Source: Plantago major (Eukaryota; Streptophyta; Magnoliopsida; Lamiales; Plantaginaceae). Taken from it: a stretch of DNA of 64,000 nt. The position numbers and the translations under genes were made by a program. Shown here in pieces: positions 10,001 through 21,808 of the stretch; within the stretch, counting starts at the first letter, position 1; every line of letters begins with the position of its first letter. The notes under the pieces are model-generated. The model was not told the origin of the DNA. It did not search any database and saw only the letters and a list, made by a program, of their open reading frames with translations. The stretch is taken from positions 18,443,200 to 18,507,199 of the forward strand of contig CM048843.1 of NCBI GenBank assembly GCA_026545765.1. Reading direction: 5' to 3'.

Positions 10001-11743
10001 ATGACTAAATCTAAAATATGCAACTCTGTGGTTAAGCAAGCTTTCGATTCCGCCAAGTCTTCTCAGGAAATGCTCAAAGCATTCAAGGAAATGGAAACCT
10101 GCTTCGAAGAGAATGAGCTTGGTGCCCAGTGCTGGAAATTGGCTGACCAAATCTACACTGAAAATGGAGATCCAGAAAAGATACTCTGCTATGGTAAGCG
10201 AGCTTTGCGTATCTTCCTTCATAATGAGAATGCTAACTTGAACTGGTCTGTTAGGAATTTAGTGAAATTGGTTGATGAGGATGACACTTGTTCTACTAAA
10301 TGTGTTTTACATACTTTACATGAAACACACCTTGTGTTGTATAAGGTTAAGGTAGCCATGGGTAAAGGAGAAGAGTCCGTTCCTCATACGAGGGCGATTT
10401 TGGAGATTAAGGCCAAGTACTTGGAGGAGGGGAGTTTGGCGCTTGGTCTTGCCTATAAGGATGTTTATCAGGCCTATATTTGGATTATGCATTTCAGGGA
10501 TGCTCTTCCATTCTGTTTGAAAGCCTTGGAGATATGTTCCCACCATTCTTGCCATCGTTCTACGGTGGTTGCACTCATTAGGAAGGATCTCGGGGTGATT
10601 TATAATTCTATTGGGGAATACGAGAAGGCGCTTGAACAAAATCTGTTGGCAATGAGAGTCTTAACATTGTGTCCCGTGCATTTCAATTCTGAAAACTTGT
10701 TCGACGGTGAGATTGAGAGGGGCTATATGCTGATTGAGTTGGATAGGAATGAGGAAGCTGTTGATTTATTGAAGTCTGTGATTTCTCGTGATGATGTACA
10801 GGGAGCTAGACTAGCTATGGCATATATTACCCTGGCTAGGGCGTTTTGTAATCTTAAGAACTTTGCTGATGTGCACAAGTATATGAATCTAGGCAGCAAA
10901 ATTCTTGAGGAGGAAGGGATGAATCATATCTTTGTTGCTTGTGGATTTGTCGGGCATATGTATGATGATGGATGATTATGATACTGCTATAACTGTGACG
11001 AAGAAAGTGCTGGCACTTCCTCAGCTTCCTGAGATGCTTCTCGTACAAGCTTCTCACAGACTATTTGAGTTGTATTATCAATCAGGCAAGGTGAGACAGG
11101 GGATGCCATATATGGAAGATGCGGTGAGAAAATTGGTAGTCTAGAATCATCTCTGGAGCATTTCATTATTGCTAAAGAAATTTTGGATGTCTCGCTTGGC
11201 CCTAATCACTTGGACTCACTGAAAACAAGTCAGTCTGTATCTTGCACGTACGCCACTATGCAAAGGTAATAATTTTATGGCCTAAGCAGTTTGCTATTCT
11301 TGCTTACTGCTTACTATTGATATTCTTGCTTACTGCTTACTACAGTAATTTACCAGTGATTTTAGTATCTATAAGATGATCTTGTTTTATCGGTCCATGT
11401 GTATCTTCACTGATCAGTAACGATTACTAGTTAGAATCATTTTCAAATGTTTTAAGTTTAAAACTCAAAGCTGGTTGATGAATCCTTTTCTTTATTTCAA
11501 ATTCTTTATGCATATGGCTTGATACTATTCATATATACACATATTATGGATTGAGATGTTTGTCGCTTAGTGTTTATGATCTGATTTACCAGATATCGTC
11601 AAGCTATAAAATATCAACAGAAGGTAGTTGAAGGGCTGGCAGGACTGGGGAAGAGTGAAGAAGATAAACTGAAGGAAGCTATTAGACTGCTGAAAGAGAT
11701 GAAGGTGAAGGCTAGGGGACGGATCCCCAAAAGTAATTCGTAA
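10001..11743 (+). pseudogene. TPR protein gene, broken by two lesions
   Basis: The two exons, 10001-11265 and 11593-11743, have clean GT/AG borders and the same intron position as the other two family members here. It encodes TPR helices of a plant family related to kinesin-light-chain/nephrocystin-type repeats: VKQAFDSAKSSQEMLKAF at the start, then repeated helix pairs such as YNSIGEYEKALEQNLLAM. Compared with the copy at 13979, a short deletion at about 10945-10960 shifts the frame, and about 70 bases are missing after AVRKL (about 11130-11150). The reading frame therefore ends early (stop at 10973-10975, then 11142-11144). Last exon: KYQQKVVEGLAGLG. Probably a non-functional duplicate. Confidence 0.8.
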
Positions 11744-12046
11744 TGTGGTTATTCGGAAGATGGAATGGTAATTCAGTAACAGTAAGAGCATAATATGCCA
11801 TACATGAAGCATAAACAGGTCTGGTGAACTTATTCAATTTTATGTGGAAAATAACCTGATGTACTCCTGGTGAACTATCTTTTGGCATTTTTTACACCCT
11901 TATGCAATTATATCTACTATTACAATATGCCTTAGTTTTTGTGCTCACAATAAAATATAACATCTTATTTGGATCAAATGAAATAACTAATAAATGGAGA
12001 TGGTGGATATTCATAAAATCAATTCGAATATATAAGGAAAAAACCT
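11744..12046. other. Convergent 3' regions of the TPR pseudogene and the B3 gene
   Basis: No gene. The first 50 bases (GTGGTTATTCGGAAGATGGAA) recur after the second TPR copy (15063-15110), so the duplication included the 3' untranslated region. Confidence 0.5.
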
Positions 12047-12841
12047 TCAGGGATTAGTGAGAAGAGCAAACTGAAGCTCTTCTAGAACCCGGAATGCCCA
12101 CAGCTCCACATCCATCCCGGCCTTGAGCCCGTTTTTCTTGACGACATCCTTCCACTGTCCTTTGAGCACGTAAATCCAGCAGGTGTTCATCTCCCACCTA
12201 GACAAAGAGACCTTGATTTGTTCCAATGATGGCTGTAGAAGATTCACCTCAAGGATATTACATTTATTCCTTTCATTGTAACTGTGAAGACTATGCTTCT
12301 CATCCTCGGTCAAGAACACATCACATGTAATCTGATTCAAAGGAATCGACAGACGATTATGATTACTGTTCACATCAGTGTTGTATAAATTCTTCTTTAT
12401 AACCATCTGCATCTGATCCCATGACGTTATAGCACCATTAGATAATTCTGTAATCTTGTTCAAGAACGATTCACGCAAATCTGGAGAAATCGAGATCTCC
12501 TTGTTCAACTTGATCACTAACTTCAGCCTTGGTTTCTTGTTTTCTGATCGATCACATGCCCCCGGATTATACTGCTTCTGTATTTCTACCTTCTGATCTT
12601 CAAATTTCTTTTCAATAATCCTTCTTTTCTTGATAGGCGCAGTCATGGAATCAGTGACATTGTTGGCAGAAGGAGGCTTTCTTTTCTTGATCAGCGCCGG
12701 AGTAGAATCGTTGACATTGTTGTGGGTGGAAGAATACCCCTCCAACTCAGAAATACGGCAACAAACCGCAGCGAGCCAATCTAACTTGGTGGAAGTGGCA
12801 GGAAGTTGAATCCCTTCGAAATCCCTGAGACGAAATGTCAT
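12047..12841 (-). CDS. B3-domain protein of the DUF313 group
   Basis: Intronless, 264 residues from the ATG at 12841 (MTFRLRDF). The N-terminal half is Lys/Arg-rich with two basic clusters that look like nuclear localisation signals (IKKRKPP and IKKRRIIEKK), in a short internal repeat (NNVNDST.PALIKKRK / NNVTDSMTAPIKKRR). The C-terminal half has the B3/DUF313 pattern: LYNTDVNSNHNRLSIP, FLTEDEKHSL, VSLSRWEMN, WIYVLKGQW, KNGLKAGMDVELWAFR, ending LQFALLTNP. Known members are plant-specific predicted DNA-binding proteins of unknown targets. No lesion seen. It lies between two TPR copies on the opposite strand, so the TPR duplication may have spanned it. Confidence 0.85.
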   Translation of the reverse strand: MTFRLRDFEGIQLPATSTKLDWLAAVCCRISELEGYSSTHNNVNDSTPALIKKRKPPSANNVTDSMTAPIKKRRIIEKKFEDQKVEIQKQYNPGACDRSENKKPRLKLVIKLNKEISISPDLRESFLNKITELSNGAITSWDQMQMVIKKNLYNTDVNSNHNRLSIPLNQITCDVFLTEDEKHSLHSYNERNKCNILEVNLLQPSLEQIKVSLSRWEMNTCWIYVLKGQWKDVVKKNGLKAGMDVELWAFRVLEELQFALLTNP

Positions 12842-13978
12842 CTTTCTTCAATTTCTGAGAAGGGAAAAGAAAGAGAGAAACAGAGAAGTATGGAATTATG
12901 GATGAATGTATGAAATTGTTTTGGTAATTGAGAGAAACAGAGTATCAGAATTGAGAACGAGCCAAGTACTTATAGGAATAGGGATTGATTTAAACTCAAA
13001 TTGCCATGTTCGATTACTATTTGGATTCGCGCAAATATGGTAACAAAGATTTTCTTTAGATTCGGTTGCCTTAATTAAGTTAAGTTCTATAGGGTTTTAG
13101 CTTTTTTACGCGCTAATTCGTCAAGGTTCTTCAACGGCTACCTGTTTTTACAATTGCTTTCAGAGTTTGATTTTATTTCTCAAGATTTTGAAAACATAAA
13201 TTGATACTAATACATACAAAATTACTCCAATACTTAAGTCAGCTTATTAAAAAATGATACTTAAGTTTACTTGCGAAATTGAATAATATTTTGATATTAA
13301 AAATCTAAATACGTTAAAATATTAAAAATCTAAATACGTCACACCGAGCCGCCCCTCAAAAAGGTTCCGACAGTGCTCGGTTGGATTAGTCGCATGTAAC
13401 GGATACCGTAAGAAATAAAAAAAAATCTAAATACATCATAGTTATTACACAAAATTAATTAATTTTGACACACTCAATTAATTTGACCTACTAAATTTTT
13501 TTTCGTTCAAAGTTCATCCAATCATTTCGTATTGATCTCCTCCTCTTCTTCTTTTTCTTTTTTCCCTTAAGAATGTCTTCTATAGTCTCTTCAATAATCC
13601 TAGTTGTTTATTCCAATTAAGAGATTATCAGACTGTTTTCTAAATCTCTCCTCCTATTTCATCGAATATTAGCTAAGTAGTATGTTTTATTCCGATTCTA
13701 TGAACCTAATCGACAATCTTTCTCGTTTTCATCATTGTCTCTTTAGCCATTTTTGAGCAACTTGTAGCTATTACTTTTAGTTGCAGTTCTTCATTTTAAC
13801 GAGTAATGAGAATTGTACTAATTTTCGTAAATTTCACTATTTTTCTCAATTTATAACCAAAGAAAATAATAATAATTTGACCAATGTCTAAATATATGTC
13901 CCTTTTGATTAAACAGTACTTATTCAGGATGCACGTAGCTTAATTCGTTTTATTCATGCTATAATATGACTGGTTCAG
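12842..13978. other. Intergenic region between the B3 gene and the TPR fragment
   Basis: AT-rich, no gene. At about 13340-13415 there is a SINE-like tail (CTCGGTTGGATTAGTCGC, then AACGGATACC) related to the one at 8220; its tRNA-like head is missing. The bases 13955-13978 end in a splice-acceptor-like TGGTTCAG immediately before TPR homology starts. Confidence 0.35.
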
Positions 13979-15062
13979 TTGGGTAGGAGTGAGGAAGCTG
14001 TTGATTTGTTGAAGTCAGTGATTTCTCGTAATGATGTAGATGATGTTGGACTAGCTATGGTTTATATTACCCTGGCTAAGGCATTTTGTAATCTGAAGGA
14101 CTTTGCTAATGCAAAGAAGTATATGAAATTAGGCTGCAAAATTCTTGAGAAGAAAGACGTGAATCCTATCTCTGTTGCTTTTGGATTTGCAGATGTGGCT
14201 GACATATGTAAGGAGATGAATGATTATGAAACCGCTATAACTGTGACAAGGAAAGTGCTGGCACTTCCTGAGCCTTCTCAGATGATTCTACTAGAGGCAT
14301 CTCACAGACTCTTCGAATTGATCAAACTATCAGGCAAGGTGAGAGAGGGGATACCATATATGGAAGATGCGGTGGAAAAATTGAAAGAGAAGGTTGGGTT
14401 GGAGCACAGCGGAGTGGGTTACGCATGCATACACTTGGCAGTTGCTCATAGTAAATATGGTAGACAAGAGTCTTGCATGAAGCATTTCATCGTAGCAAAA
14501 GATATTTTGGATGTCACGCTTGGCCCTAATCACTTGGACTCACTGGGAACAAGTCAGTCTGTATCTTGCATTTATGCCGATATGGGAAGGTAATCGATTT
14601 ATAACTTGCAATTTGCTACTTCTTGCTTACTAGTGTTTTTAATACCTGCAAGATGACCTTGTTGTTTTGTCAATGTCTAACATCTTTGGTCACTGACGAT
14701 CTCTAGTAAGAGGCATCATAGATATGTAGTTGCGTCCATTTCAAATGCGTCCGTTCTTGTAAGAGTTCACGTCACAACTTGTGTATATTTCAAATGCTCT
14801 AGTTTGAAGTTTGAACTATAAGCTGGTTTATCCGTCCTTTTTGTCATCTTCAGTGTTTATGCAGGCTTCACATCACACACACACACACATGATGGACTAA
14901 TGCAATGTATGCTAATTTACCAGATTTCATCAAGCAATAGAATACCAAGAGAAGGTAGTTGAAGGGCTGGCAGGACTGGGAGAGAGTGAAGAAGATAAAC
15001 TGAAGGAAGCTATTAGACTGCTGAAAGAGATGAAGGTGAGGGCTACCGATCCCCAAAAGTAA
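13979..15062 (+). pseudogene. 5'-truncated TPR gene duplicate
   Basis: Homology to the pseudogene at 10001 starts abruptly at GTTGGGTAGG, right after TGGTTCAG, and then runs through two exons, 13979-14589 and 14924-15062, with the conserved intron. Readable residues include SEEAVDLLKSVISR, AITVTRKVLALPE, VGYACIHLAVAHSKYG and LGPNHLDSLGTSQS, ending MKVRATDPQK. The frame is open throughout, but there is no ATG at the start and about 240 N-terminal residues are missing. It could be a dead fragment or the 3' part of a gene using a new upstream exon via the acceptor at 13978. Confidence 0.75.
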
Positions 15063-15698
15063 TTCGTATGTGGTTATTCAGAAGATGGAACGGTAATTCA
15101 GTAACTGTAAGTCTGTAACAGCTACTTATCCTAATGTACTCCTGGTGAACTATCTTTTGGGTATAAAACTAATGCAATGTATGCTATTATTCGTCGTCTC
15201 CATTTGCGCTTTTGCAAGTCATTATGGTGTCATGTGCTCGTGGATAGTATGATGCCGGTTATCCAATGCTGAATCCTACATAACGTTCACTTCAGTTACC
15301 TTATTGTAATAAGGTAAACAATTTGTGACACAAATTGAATAAACATGCCATTCTAAAATGTTCCATGCGATTTAGTTCAATTATTCATACAAATCATGTC
15401 ATGTTCCATCAAAACAATTCGAGTCCACAAGAATCGTCCTCATAATTCAGTGATTTGCACTCTGATTAATGATCAGATTAGAAAAAGAGGAGTGAAGAAA
15501 ACAAGTGAAAGAAATAGTATAATCACAAGGATAACGAACCATGATAGAACACACAAATCCGACCATCCAATAGGGCCAATGCCATAATGTTCCTTACTCT
15601 ACTACCTAGAAGATTAGTAAGATCAGACGTAAAAAATCAGCTGTTAACTCTGATTGTTTTAGTTTTTTTTGTTTTTTGGGAAAAGGCTCCGATTGTTT
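15063..15698. other. Intergenic region between two convergent TPR genes
   Basis: No gene. The duplicated 3' untranslated sequence is at 15063-15110; the rest is AT-rich without a recognised repeat. Confidence 0.3.
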
Positions 15699-17665
15699 TT
15701 AAATCTTTGCCATTGCAGTCACTAAATTACCTATTCCTTCTGAAACAACATGCTGTAACTCATGGTGCAAATTCTTCACCATCTTTAGGCAACGCCTTCT
15801 CTGTTGTAGCAGCTTTCTCCTTAATTCGTTCAGCAGCCCAACAGCGTTATCCAGAAAACGTTGATGGCTTGGTCCAAGTTTTTTCGCAACCTCGACTACC
15901 TTTTCTTGACACTCCATTGCTAGAGAATAGCTGGTGAAATGAGACAACAACGATAAGTGACAATTGTACTGAACTAACATACACCTAACTAAGAAATAAC
16001 GCATGCAGGTATCAGTAACATATTATGTTAAACATTGAGCAAGGAAATTTGTCCAGCTAACATGTAAGAAGTTTACCTTCCCATAGTTGTATACATAAGA
16101 GAAAGTGCGTGGCTCATTTTCACAGAATCGAACTGATGAGGGCTGAGGGAGACATCTATTACACCTTTCGCGAGCGTTAGAAACTTTGCAGCTGTCTCTG
16201 GTCTTCCTAAATGCACATAAGAAGCTCCTAAACATATGTAACCATTACCAACTTCAAAGTGGTTGGGACCTAAAACCTCTTTCAGCTTTTCCACGACACC
16301 TTCCAAGCCCGGGACTCCCTTCTTCTTATCACCAGTAAGCGAAAGCAATTTAAAAATTCTTGTTGAACAATCTATGATATTTTCCCGGGAAGCGTTGGGA
16401 ATTGTCAACACTTTCCTTGACAACGAGACCGCAGATTCATAATCTTCCATATCCTCATACAGCACTGCCATTTCATCCAACAACAAAGCAACAGTGTTGG
16501 AACGTATTTTTTTCTTCTCAAGAATTCTTTGTGCTATTCTCATATACCTCTTCGCCTCGGAAAACTTCTCCTGCTCACAACAAGCCCTAGCCATTGAAAC
16601 AAATGCTAAAGCTCTACATTGATCATCGCCTACCATCTCAGCACGCGAAACCACAGCCTTCAAAGCTCCAAGAGCTTCCTCACACCTACCACACTCTATC
16701 AGTATATCAGCATCCCTAATCTCTGCCTGGATCGAATCAGAACTACAACCCTTACTCTTCAATCCACTCAGACTCAACCGACTCAGTTCCAACGCACTGT
16801 CATATTCTTCCAATTCACCATACAGATACCCAAGAACGTTTCTAACTTGCACCACCTTCGCCGAATCACTGCCAAAATGTTTCATATATATCTCCTCAGC
16901 TCTCAAATAAAACGTAATCGCTTCTTCGTACTCCTTAATCCCCACATATGCATCAGCAACTTCTTGATTGGCCTTACCGATTTCGATACATCCTTCCTCC
17001 ATCGTCATCTCCTTAATCTCCACAACCTTCCTTAAATGATCAACAGCCTCACCTCTCCTCCCCAACGCAGTCTTAACTCGAAAAAGCTCAGAGTGAACAT
17101 CATGTAAAATCTCAAGAACAAGCTCAGCAGGCCAAGAAGCATCCTCCTCCTCTAACTTGGTCAGATTTCTAATAGCCCAGTTCAAATAGCTTAAGCTCTC
17201 AGCAAATTTTTGCAATTGGTAAGAAGCACGACCAAGTAAATTCAAAATGCGAACAATAACGAAAGAAAATCCATTAGTAACCGTGGTAGAGGTAGAATTC
17301 TTGATTTTATCCATAAGGGTTTTCAAACCCCTCCTACCAAAAGAAATGATTTTTTCTGGGTCCATACCTTCTTCATGGAATTTGAACGCTATTTCACAAC
17401 ACTCCAAGCCCAGTTCCATTTCTTGGAAATCATTCTCCTCCATTTTATTGAAAGCTTGGAGCATTTCGTCAAGGGGCTTAGCGGACTCAAAAGCTTGCTT
17501 AAGCTCTGGTTTGTCCATTAGCTTCGAGAATGTTGGGTTTTTTCGATTTCGGAAACGCACAAAATCTTTTCTTTTGTGCTTGGTGGAGAAGAAATGCAAG
17601 GAAAGAAAATGAAAATCAATGGGGAATTCAAGAATTGTAGTGAGACTCTTTGCTTTTGAGAGCAC
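15699..17665 (-). CDS. TPR protein, apparently intact two-exon gene
   Basis: Exon 1 runs 17665-16077 (or from the ATG at 17518) and exon 2 runs 15930-15699, joined in phase 2 (GGAAG/GTAAAC donor, TTTCACCAG acceptor). From the second Met (MDKPELKQAFESAKP) it aligns with the start of the neighbouring TPR copy. The upstream Met adds 49 residues rich in Ser/Thr/Lys/Arg and Phe (LSKAKSLTTILEF) that could be an organelle-targeting presequence or just leader DNA. The protein is an array of TPR helix pairs (YVGIKEYEEAITFYLRAEE, MAVLYEDMEDYESAVSLSR, YICLGASYVHLGRPETAAKF). This family resembles kinesin-light-chain/nephrocystin-like TPR proteins; a protein-binding scaffold role is inferred. It is diverged from the two plus-strand copies and is the only full-length member here. 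Confidence 0.88.
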
Positions 17666-17935
17666 CTGTTTTGTGTTGCAGTCGCAGAGACACCGTCTGT
17701 TGCAGAATTGTAGTCGACGAAATTTTCGTTCCTTCCAATTTTGCCCCCTTTTTCTTTCCTTCGAATTTAACGGGCTCTTTTAGGTTTGAACTTTGAAATG
17801 CTATTTACCGTTCAACCTTAATCGATTTTGACCACAATAGTACATATTATTTACAAACTGAATGACATAATATACATTTTTATTTAGAGAGATATATATA
17901 TTAGGAAAAATCTTGACGTATATAATAATATAGCT
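17666..17935. promoter_or_regulatory. Upstream region of the minus-strand TPR gene
   Basis: Non-coding. It must hold the promoter of the gene starting at 17665/17518. I see no TATA box I would defend, and no repeat until the inverted-repeat element at 17942. Confidence 0.3.
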
Positions 17936-17941
17936 AGATAT

Positions 17942-18491
17942 AGGGGTGGCCAACGAACCAAACATTTGGAAAAATTATTGTTCGTTCGTTTGTTCGAAGG
18001 TATGTTCGGTTCGTGTTCGTGTTCACGAACATTACAAATTAGTGTTCGAGTTCAGTTCGACATTTTTTTAATTGTTCGTGTTCGGTTCGCATGTTCGGCT
18101 CGTTTGCATTCAACAACTCGGTTCGTTTGCGTTCGATTGTGTGTTCACACGTTTTGTTCGTTTATGTTTAAAAAAAGCTTTAAATTATAAATTTTACAAT
18201 AAAATAAAATAATATACTACAACATCATAAAAAACAATAATAAATTTCAAACTGAAAACTATAAGCCTAAAATACCATAATTGCATCATGAATTTTCATG
18301 TAGACAAAATGTATAATAATAAGAATATATATTTTGGTGTGTGTTCGTGAACACTCGATAAAGAATAAAAGTGTTCGATGTTCGGTTCGAAAAAACTCGA
18401 ACATATTCGGTTCAGTCGAACATGTTCGGTTCGAAAAAGTTGACCAAACTTATTCACGAACATTTCGCGAACGTTCGGTTCGTTGGCCCCT
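17942..18491. mobile_element. Non-autonomous inverted-repeat transposon, hAT-like
   Basis: Ends are AGGGGTGGCCAACGAACC on the left and GGTTCGTTGGCCCCT on the right, inverted with a 2-base indel. The same 6 bases, AGATAT, flank both sides (17936-17941 and 18492-18497). Both subterminal parts are full of GTTCGGTTCG/CGAACCGAAC copies. There is no coding capacity. The TIR start (T)AGGGGTGGC fits plant hAT MITEs, but those usually leave 8-bp duplications; 6 bp is what can be seen. Confidence 0.7.
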
Positions 18492-18497
18492 AGATAT

Positions 18498-19257
18498 ATA
18501 TAACTGATACAAGTCAGTTTTGACAAGTATCCCAAACCTTAACATGGGCCACCTTAACATTCCTAAAGAAAAAGAAAAATACTTCAGTGTTCATAGCCCC
18601 CAGATTCTGGCATGCATACTTGGCCACTGTATCAGCTACGCAATTTTGCTCTCTATAGATATGAAGTTCCTAGAACTGTGTTGCTTTGTCCCCCGAGAGG
18701 GAATATTGTCTAATCCATCGAATAGTATAATTTTTTCCAAAATACTTAAAAATTCTTAAAGCAAACGCAAAGCATCTTAACTTTAAAAGCGCCAAAGCTC
18801 AGGATGTGAAACAAGTTGGGGTGAAAGTTTTAAGGTGATTTAGAGTGGATATCTGGATATGCCCGGTGTGTGTTTAATTCAATCCAATTCCATTATTTTC
18901 ACATATAGATTAGTAGGTTTATGAGATGATACTATATATATTCTCACTTATGCATTTACATTCGTAGTGGGCTTGATATTTGATGTTGTATAAAAGCATT
19001 ACATGTGCGATCCAAATCAAGTGTATAGTTGATGTGTGGTGAGCTTGATTTATTATGTCTGAAGCCTTGAGTGGTGAACCTACAAATAAGAGGGAATGAG
19101 TTAAACCCTTTTTTACCAGTTTGTCTGGACAAACCAGGTTTAGATTCAACGTAACAAAGAGGATGGTCAAGCCCAGGTACGATCGTATTGATTTAGAGAG
19201 AGAGATATTGTAAGTGGTTTATTACTTGAAATTGAGTGAATGATCTTTTATTTATAG
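18498..19257. other. Unassigned non-coding DNA left of CACTA C
   Basis: No gene recognised. The sequence flanking CACTA C is continuous across the insertion (CTTTTATTTATAG to GCTAAGCTTAAGGGG). Read on the minus strand it looks like an LTR or intergenic repeat (CTTAAGCTTAGCC, then TATAAATAAAAG), but I could not find a second copy. Confidence 0.3.
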
Positions 19258-19761
19258 CACTACAAAATCTTTAGTGCATGGCGGATAGATCCGTCGCTCT
19301 GACAACAATCCGCCTTGACTACGGCCAGGATTGGCGACGGATAATAATGTCGTCGCCCCACTGGAGCTGTGGCGACGAATAGATAATCTGTCGCCTGATT
19401 CGCAACGGATTCGACGATAGATTATCTTGTTTGACCCTTTCTTAAAAAAAAAAAAAAATCGATTATTGACGACGGATATAATCTATCCGTCGCCCAATGT
19501 ATTATTGGAATTAGTGACGGAATCTCAAATTCCGTCACTAATTCCGTCACAAAATATTTTTTTTTAATTTTTTCTTTTTTAATATTAATCCCTATTTTTC
19601 GTATTTCACCTATTTAATCAATATAATGCTCGATAATAAATCAATTATACGGAAAATATTTCAATAAATGATAAATAAAAAATGTAATATCCGAATAAGT
19701 CTAAATTATCCGAACAAGTCTAAATATAATATATCCGAACGTACATAGTACACATACATAA

Positions 19762-21690
19762 CTAGATACCATACGGGGGTGGGTGCTGGCCGAACTGGGA
19801 CATGAAAGCCTCCATCTGTAACCGAAGGCGCTCGTTCTCCTCCCTTCGTTCTGTGTCGCGCCGCTCCATCTCCTCCCTTTGTTCTGTGTCGCGCCGCTCC
19901 ATCTCTTGAGTTAGTCGTGCAACATGTTCTGCGACCTGCGACTACACCATATTCGAGACCTGGGCCTGTGTGAAAACCGGACGTCTAGACTGCTGGGATG
20001 ATGACGAGGAGCACCCCAAGCTCAAACCGAGGCTCCCAAGTCCATATATTCGTCCTTTGCTATCCGGTTTGTTGACCTCTAAGAAGATGTTGTCAACTTG
20101 TTCAGTTGACAGCACATCATCCGTCTCTTCCTCCTGCCTCGCTACCTGAGCATCAACCTCAGCCTGAAATCGTAAATAGCAGATATCATGATCAGTTACT
20201 GTTTTTCAAAAATAACTTGTAATAGTGTACAAATATGAACTTTAAGCAACATAAACATACCGCAATAGACTCGGCCTGGGAGTCAGTCCATACCCCGCCC
20301 TTATGCTTGGCCTTCTTAAAGATGTCATACTTGGATTTCACCTCTCCCCGTGACATCTGAACAACATATATGGTCAGCAATTTATCATCTCACAAGTAAT
20401 AGAGCAGAGACACAATACATACACGTAATGCTAGATTGAAAAAAAACATATATATACTTACCGATTGATAATAATCAGTGAGAGTAGATTGCCTCCCAAG
20501 GTGGTGAACGGCCCTTCCTGCTGCATCAGACTGAGACGCCCGGTTCTGTTTGTTGATGTAGGCATTATTCTCGACATCAGTAGGCATCCCAAAGGGCCCA
20601 CTCCTCTGCATCAACCTGTGGAGGCATTGGGCCATTCCGATTCCGAATGGCTTTCCAAGTATGGACCATATCCTTGTACAGTTTAGATCCCACAGTCTCG
20701 TAAACACATCAGATCTGGGGGATCAATCTGCTGGGAACGAAGTACTCATTCTACATTCCCAATTTCATACAACATCCAAAGTCAATATATATAACGTCAC
20801 CATGTTACATCAATTTAATAAGATACAACAACATAACAGATATGTTGACATTCTCAATTTCATACAGCATCCAAAGTCAATATATATAACGTCACCATGT
20901 TACATCAATTTAATAAGATACAACAACATAACAGATATGGTGACTAACATATCACCCAAACAAAGTGGCTAACATACCACTCACATATAGTGGCTAACAT
21001 ACCACTCACATTGTCCTAAATTTTACTAACACAATGGTGACTAACATATCACCCAAATAAAGTGGCTAACATACCACTCACATACAGTGGCTAACATACC
21101 ACTCATATTAAAAAGATTATAATAACAAATAAAGGAATGTCATATTTTAACTTATTCGCAGCTCATCAAAGTACTCGGCCCTCATGCGGTCCGAGATGTG
21201 AGACCAACACTCACCACCACCTTGGTGGCTCTCTCCGCTCCGAAAGATGTCACCTAGTTTGTTGTGGACCTCCCGAGGCCATAAACTGTTGTCAATGTAT
21301 AAGATACAAGAAACAAATATTTATTACTTTAGTACAACAATTTATACTTGTCAACTATCATAAGTTATGTTCTACATATTTAAGAAGAATGTATAATACT
21401 TACTTGGCAGGACCAAGAGGAAAAATCACAGGCAACCCGTCCCACGTAATGTTGGGATTCTGTGCATCCCACTCGAGGTAGGGACAATCGTCCTCCTCCT
21501 CCGTGCGTGTCCGGACTTGGTAGAGCCCTCGCTATGATGGGTGGTTGGGTCTCAGAACACGAGACACATTGCCTGACTACTGAGCCCTCACCCCCTCGCC
21601 TGTCCCGGACCCAGCACCATCATGCGGCTGGCTGCGTGTGTGTGGGGGCGATAAATCTTGGTCTCTGTCGCGGCATCTGCAAAAACATGT
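19762..21690 (-). pseudogene. Transposase_24 gene of CACTA C (frameshifted)
   Basis: Homologous to the gene at 5085 and with the same exon layout, including exons at about 20354-20260 (MSRGEVKSKYDIFKKAKHKGG) and 20163-19762. The C-terminus contains a duplicated Arg/Glu helix (EMERRDTEQRE then EMERRDTERRE) and ends QHPPPYGI. The exon at about 20690-20460 lost about 14 bases between WDAY and TDVE, which shifts the frame; CACTA B keeps the missing WRR. Stops also occur in the first exon. The intron before it carries a 92-bp direct duplication and the hairpin repeat (20760-21110). Confidence 0.75.
20752..21110. repeat. Tandem duplication and hairpin array in a CACTA C intron
   Basis: A segment of about 92 bp (ATTC...CAATTTCATACA) occurs twice (about 20752-20937). 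It is followed by repeated short inverted repeats GTGG-CTAACATA-CCAC and GGTGA-CTAACATA-TCACC. These are the reverse complement of the hairpins in CACTA A. Confidence 0.85.
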
Positions 21691-21808
21691 AACAAATACA
21701 ATAAAATGTGTTAGTACGAGTTATAATACAAAAAAAAATTATAAATAATACATGTAACCATTTTTCATGCAGAACAGAAATACTCAAGTGTTATCAACTA
21801 CTAACTAG

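Noticed and set aside
16402-17035. Plus-strand open frames of 62 and 138 codons opposite the intact TPR gene
   Set aside because: Antisense shadows of a clear coding exon with conserved TPR pattern.
20752-21110. CRISPR-like spaced repeats
   Set aside because: The units are tandem without unique spacers, in a plant transposon intron; hairpin minisatellite explains them.
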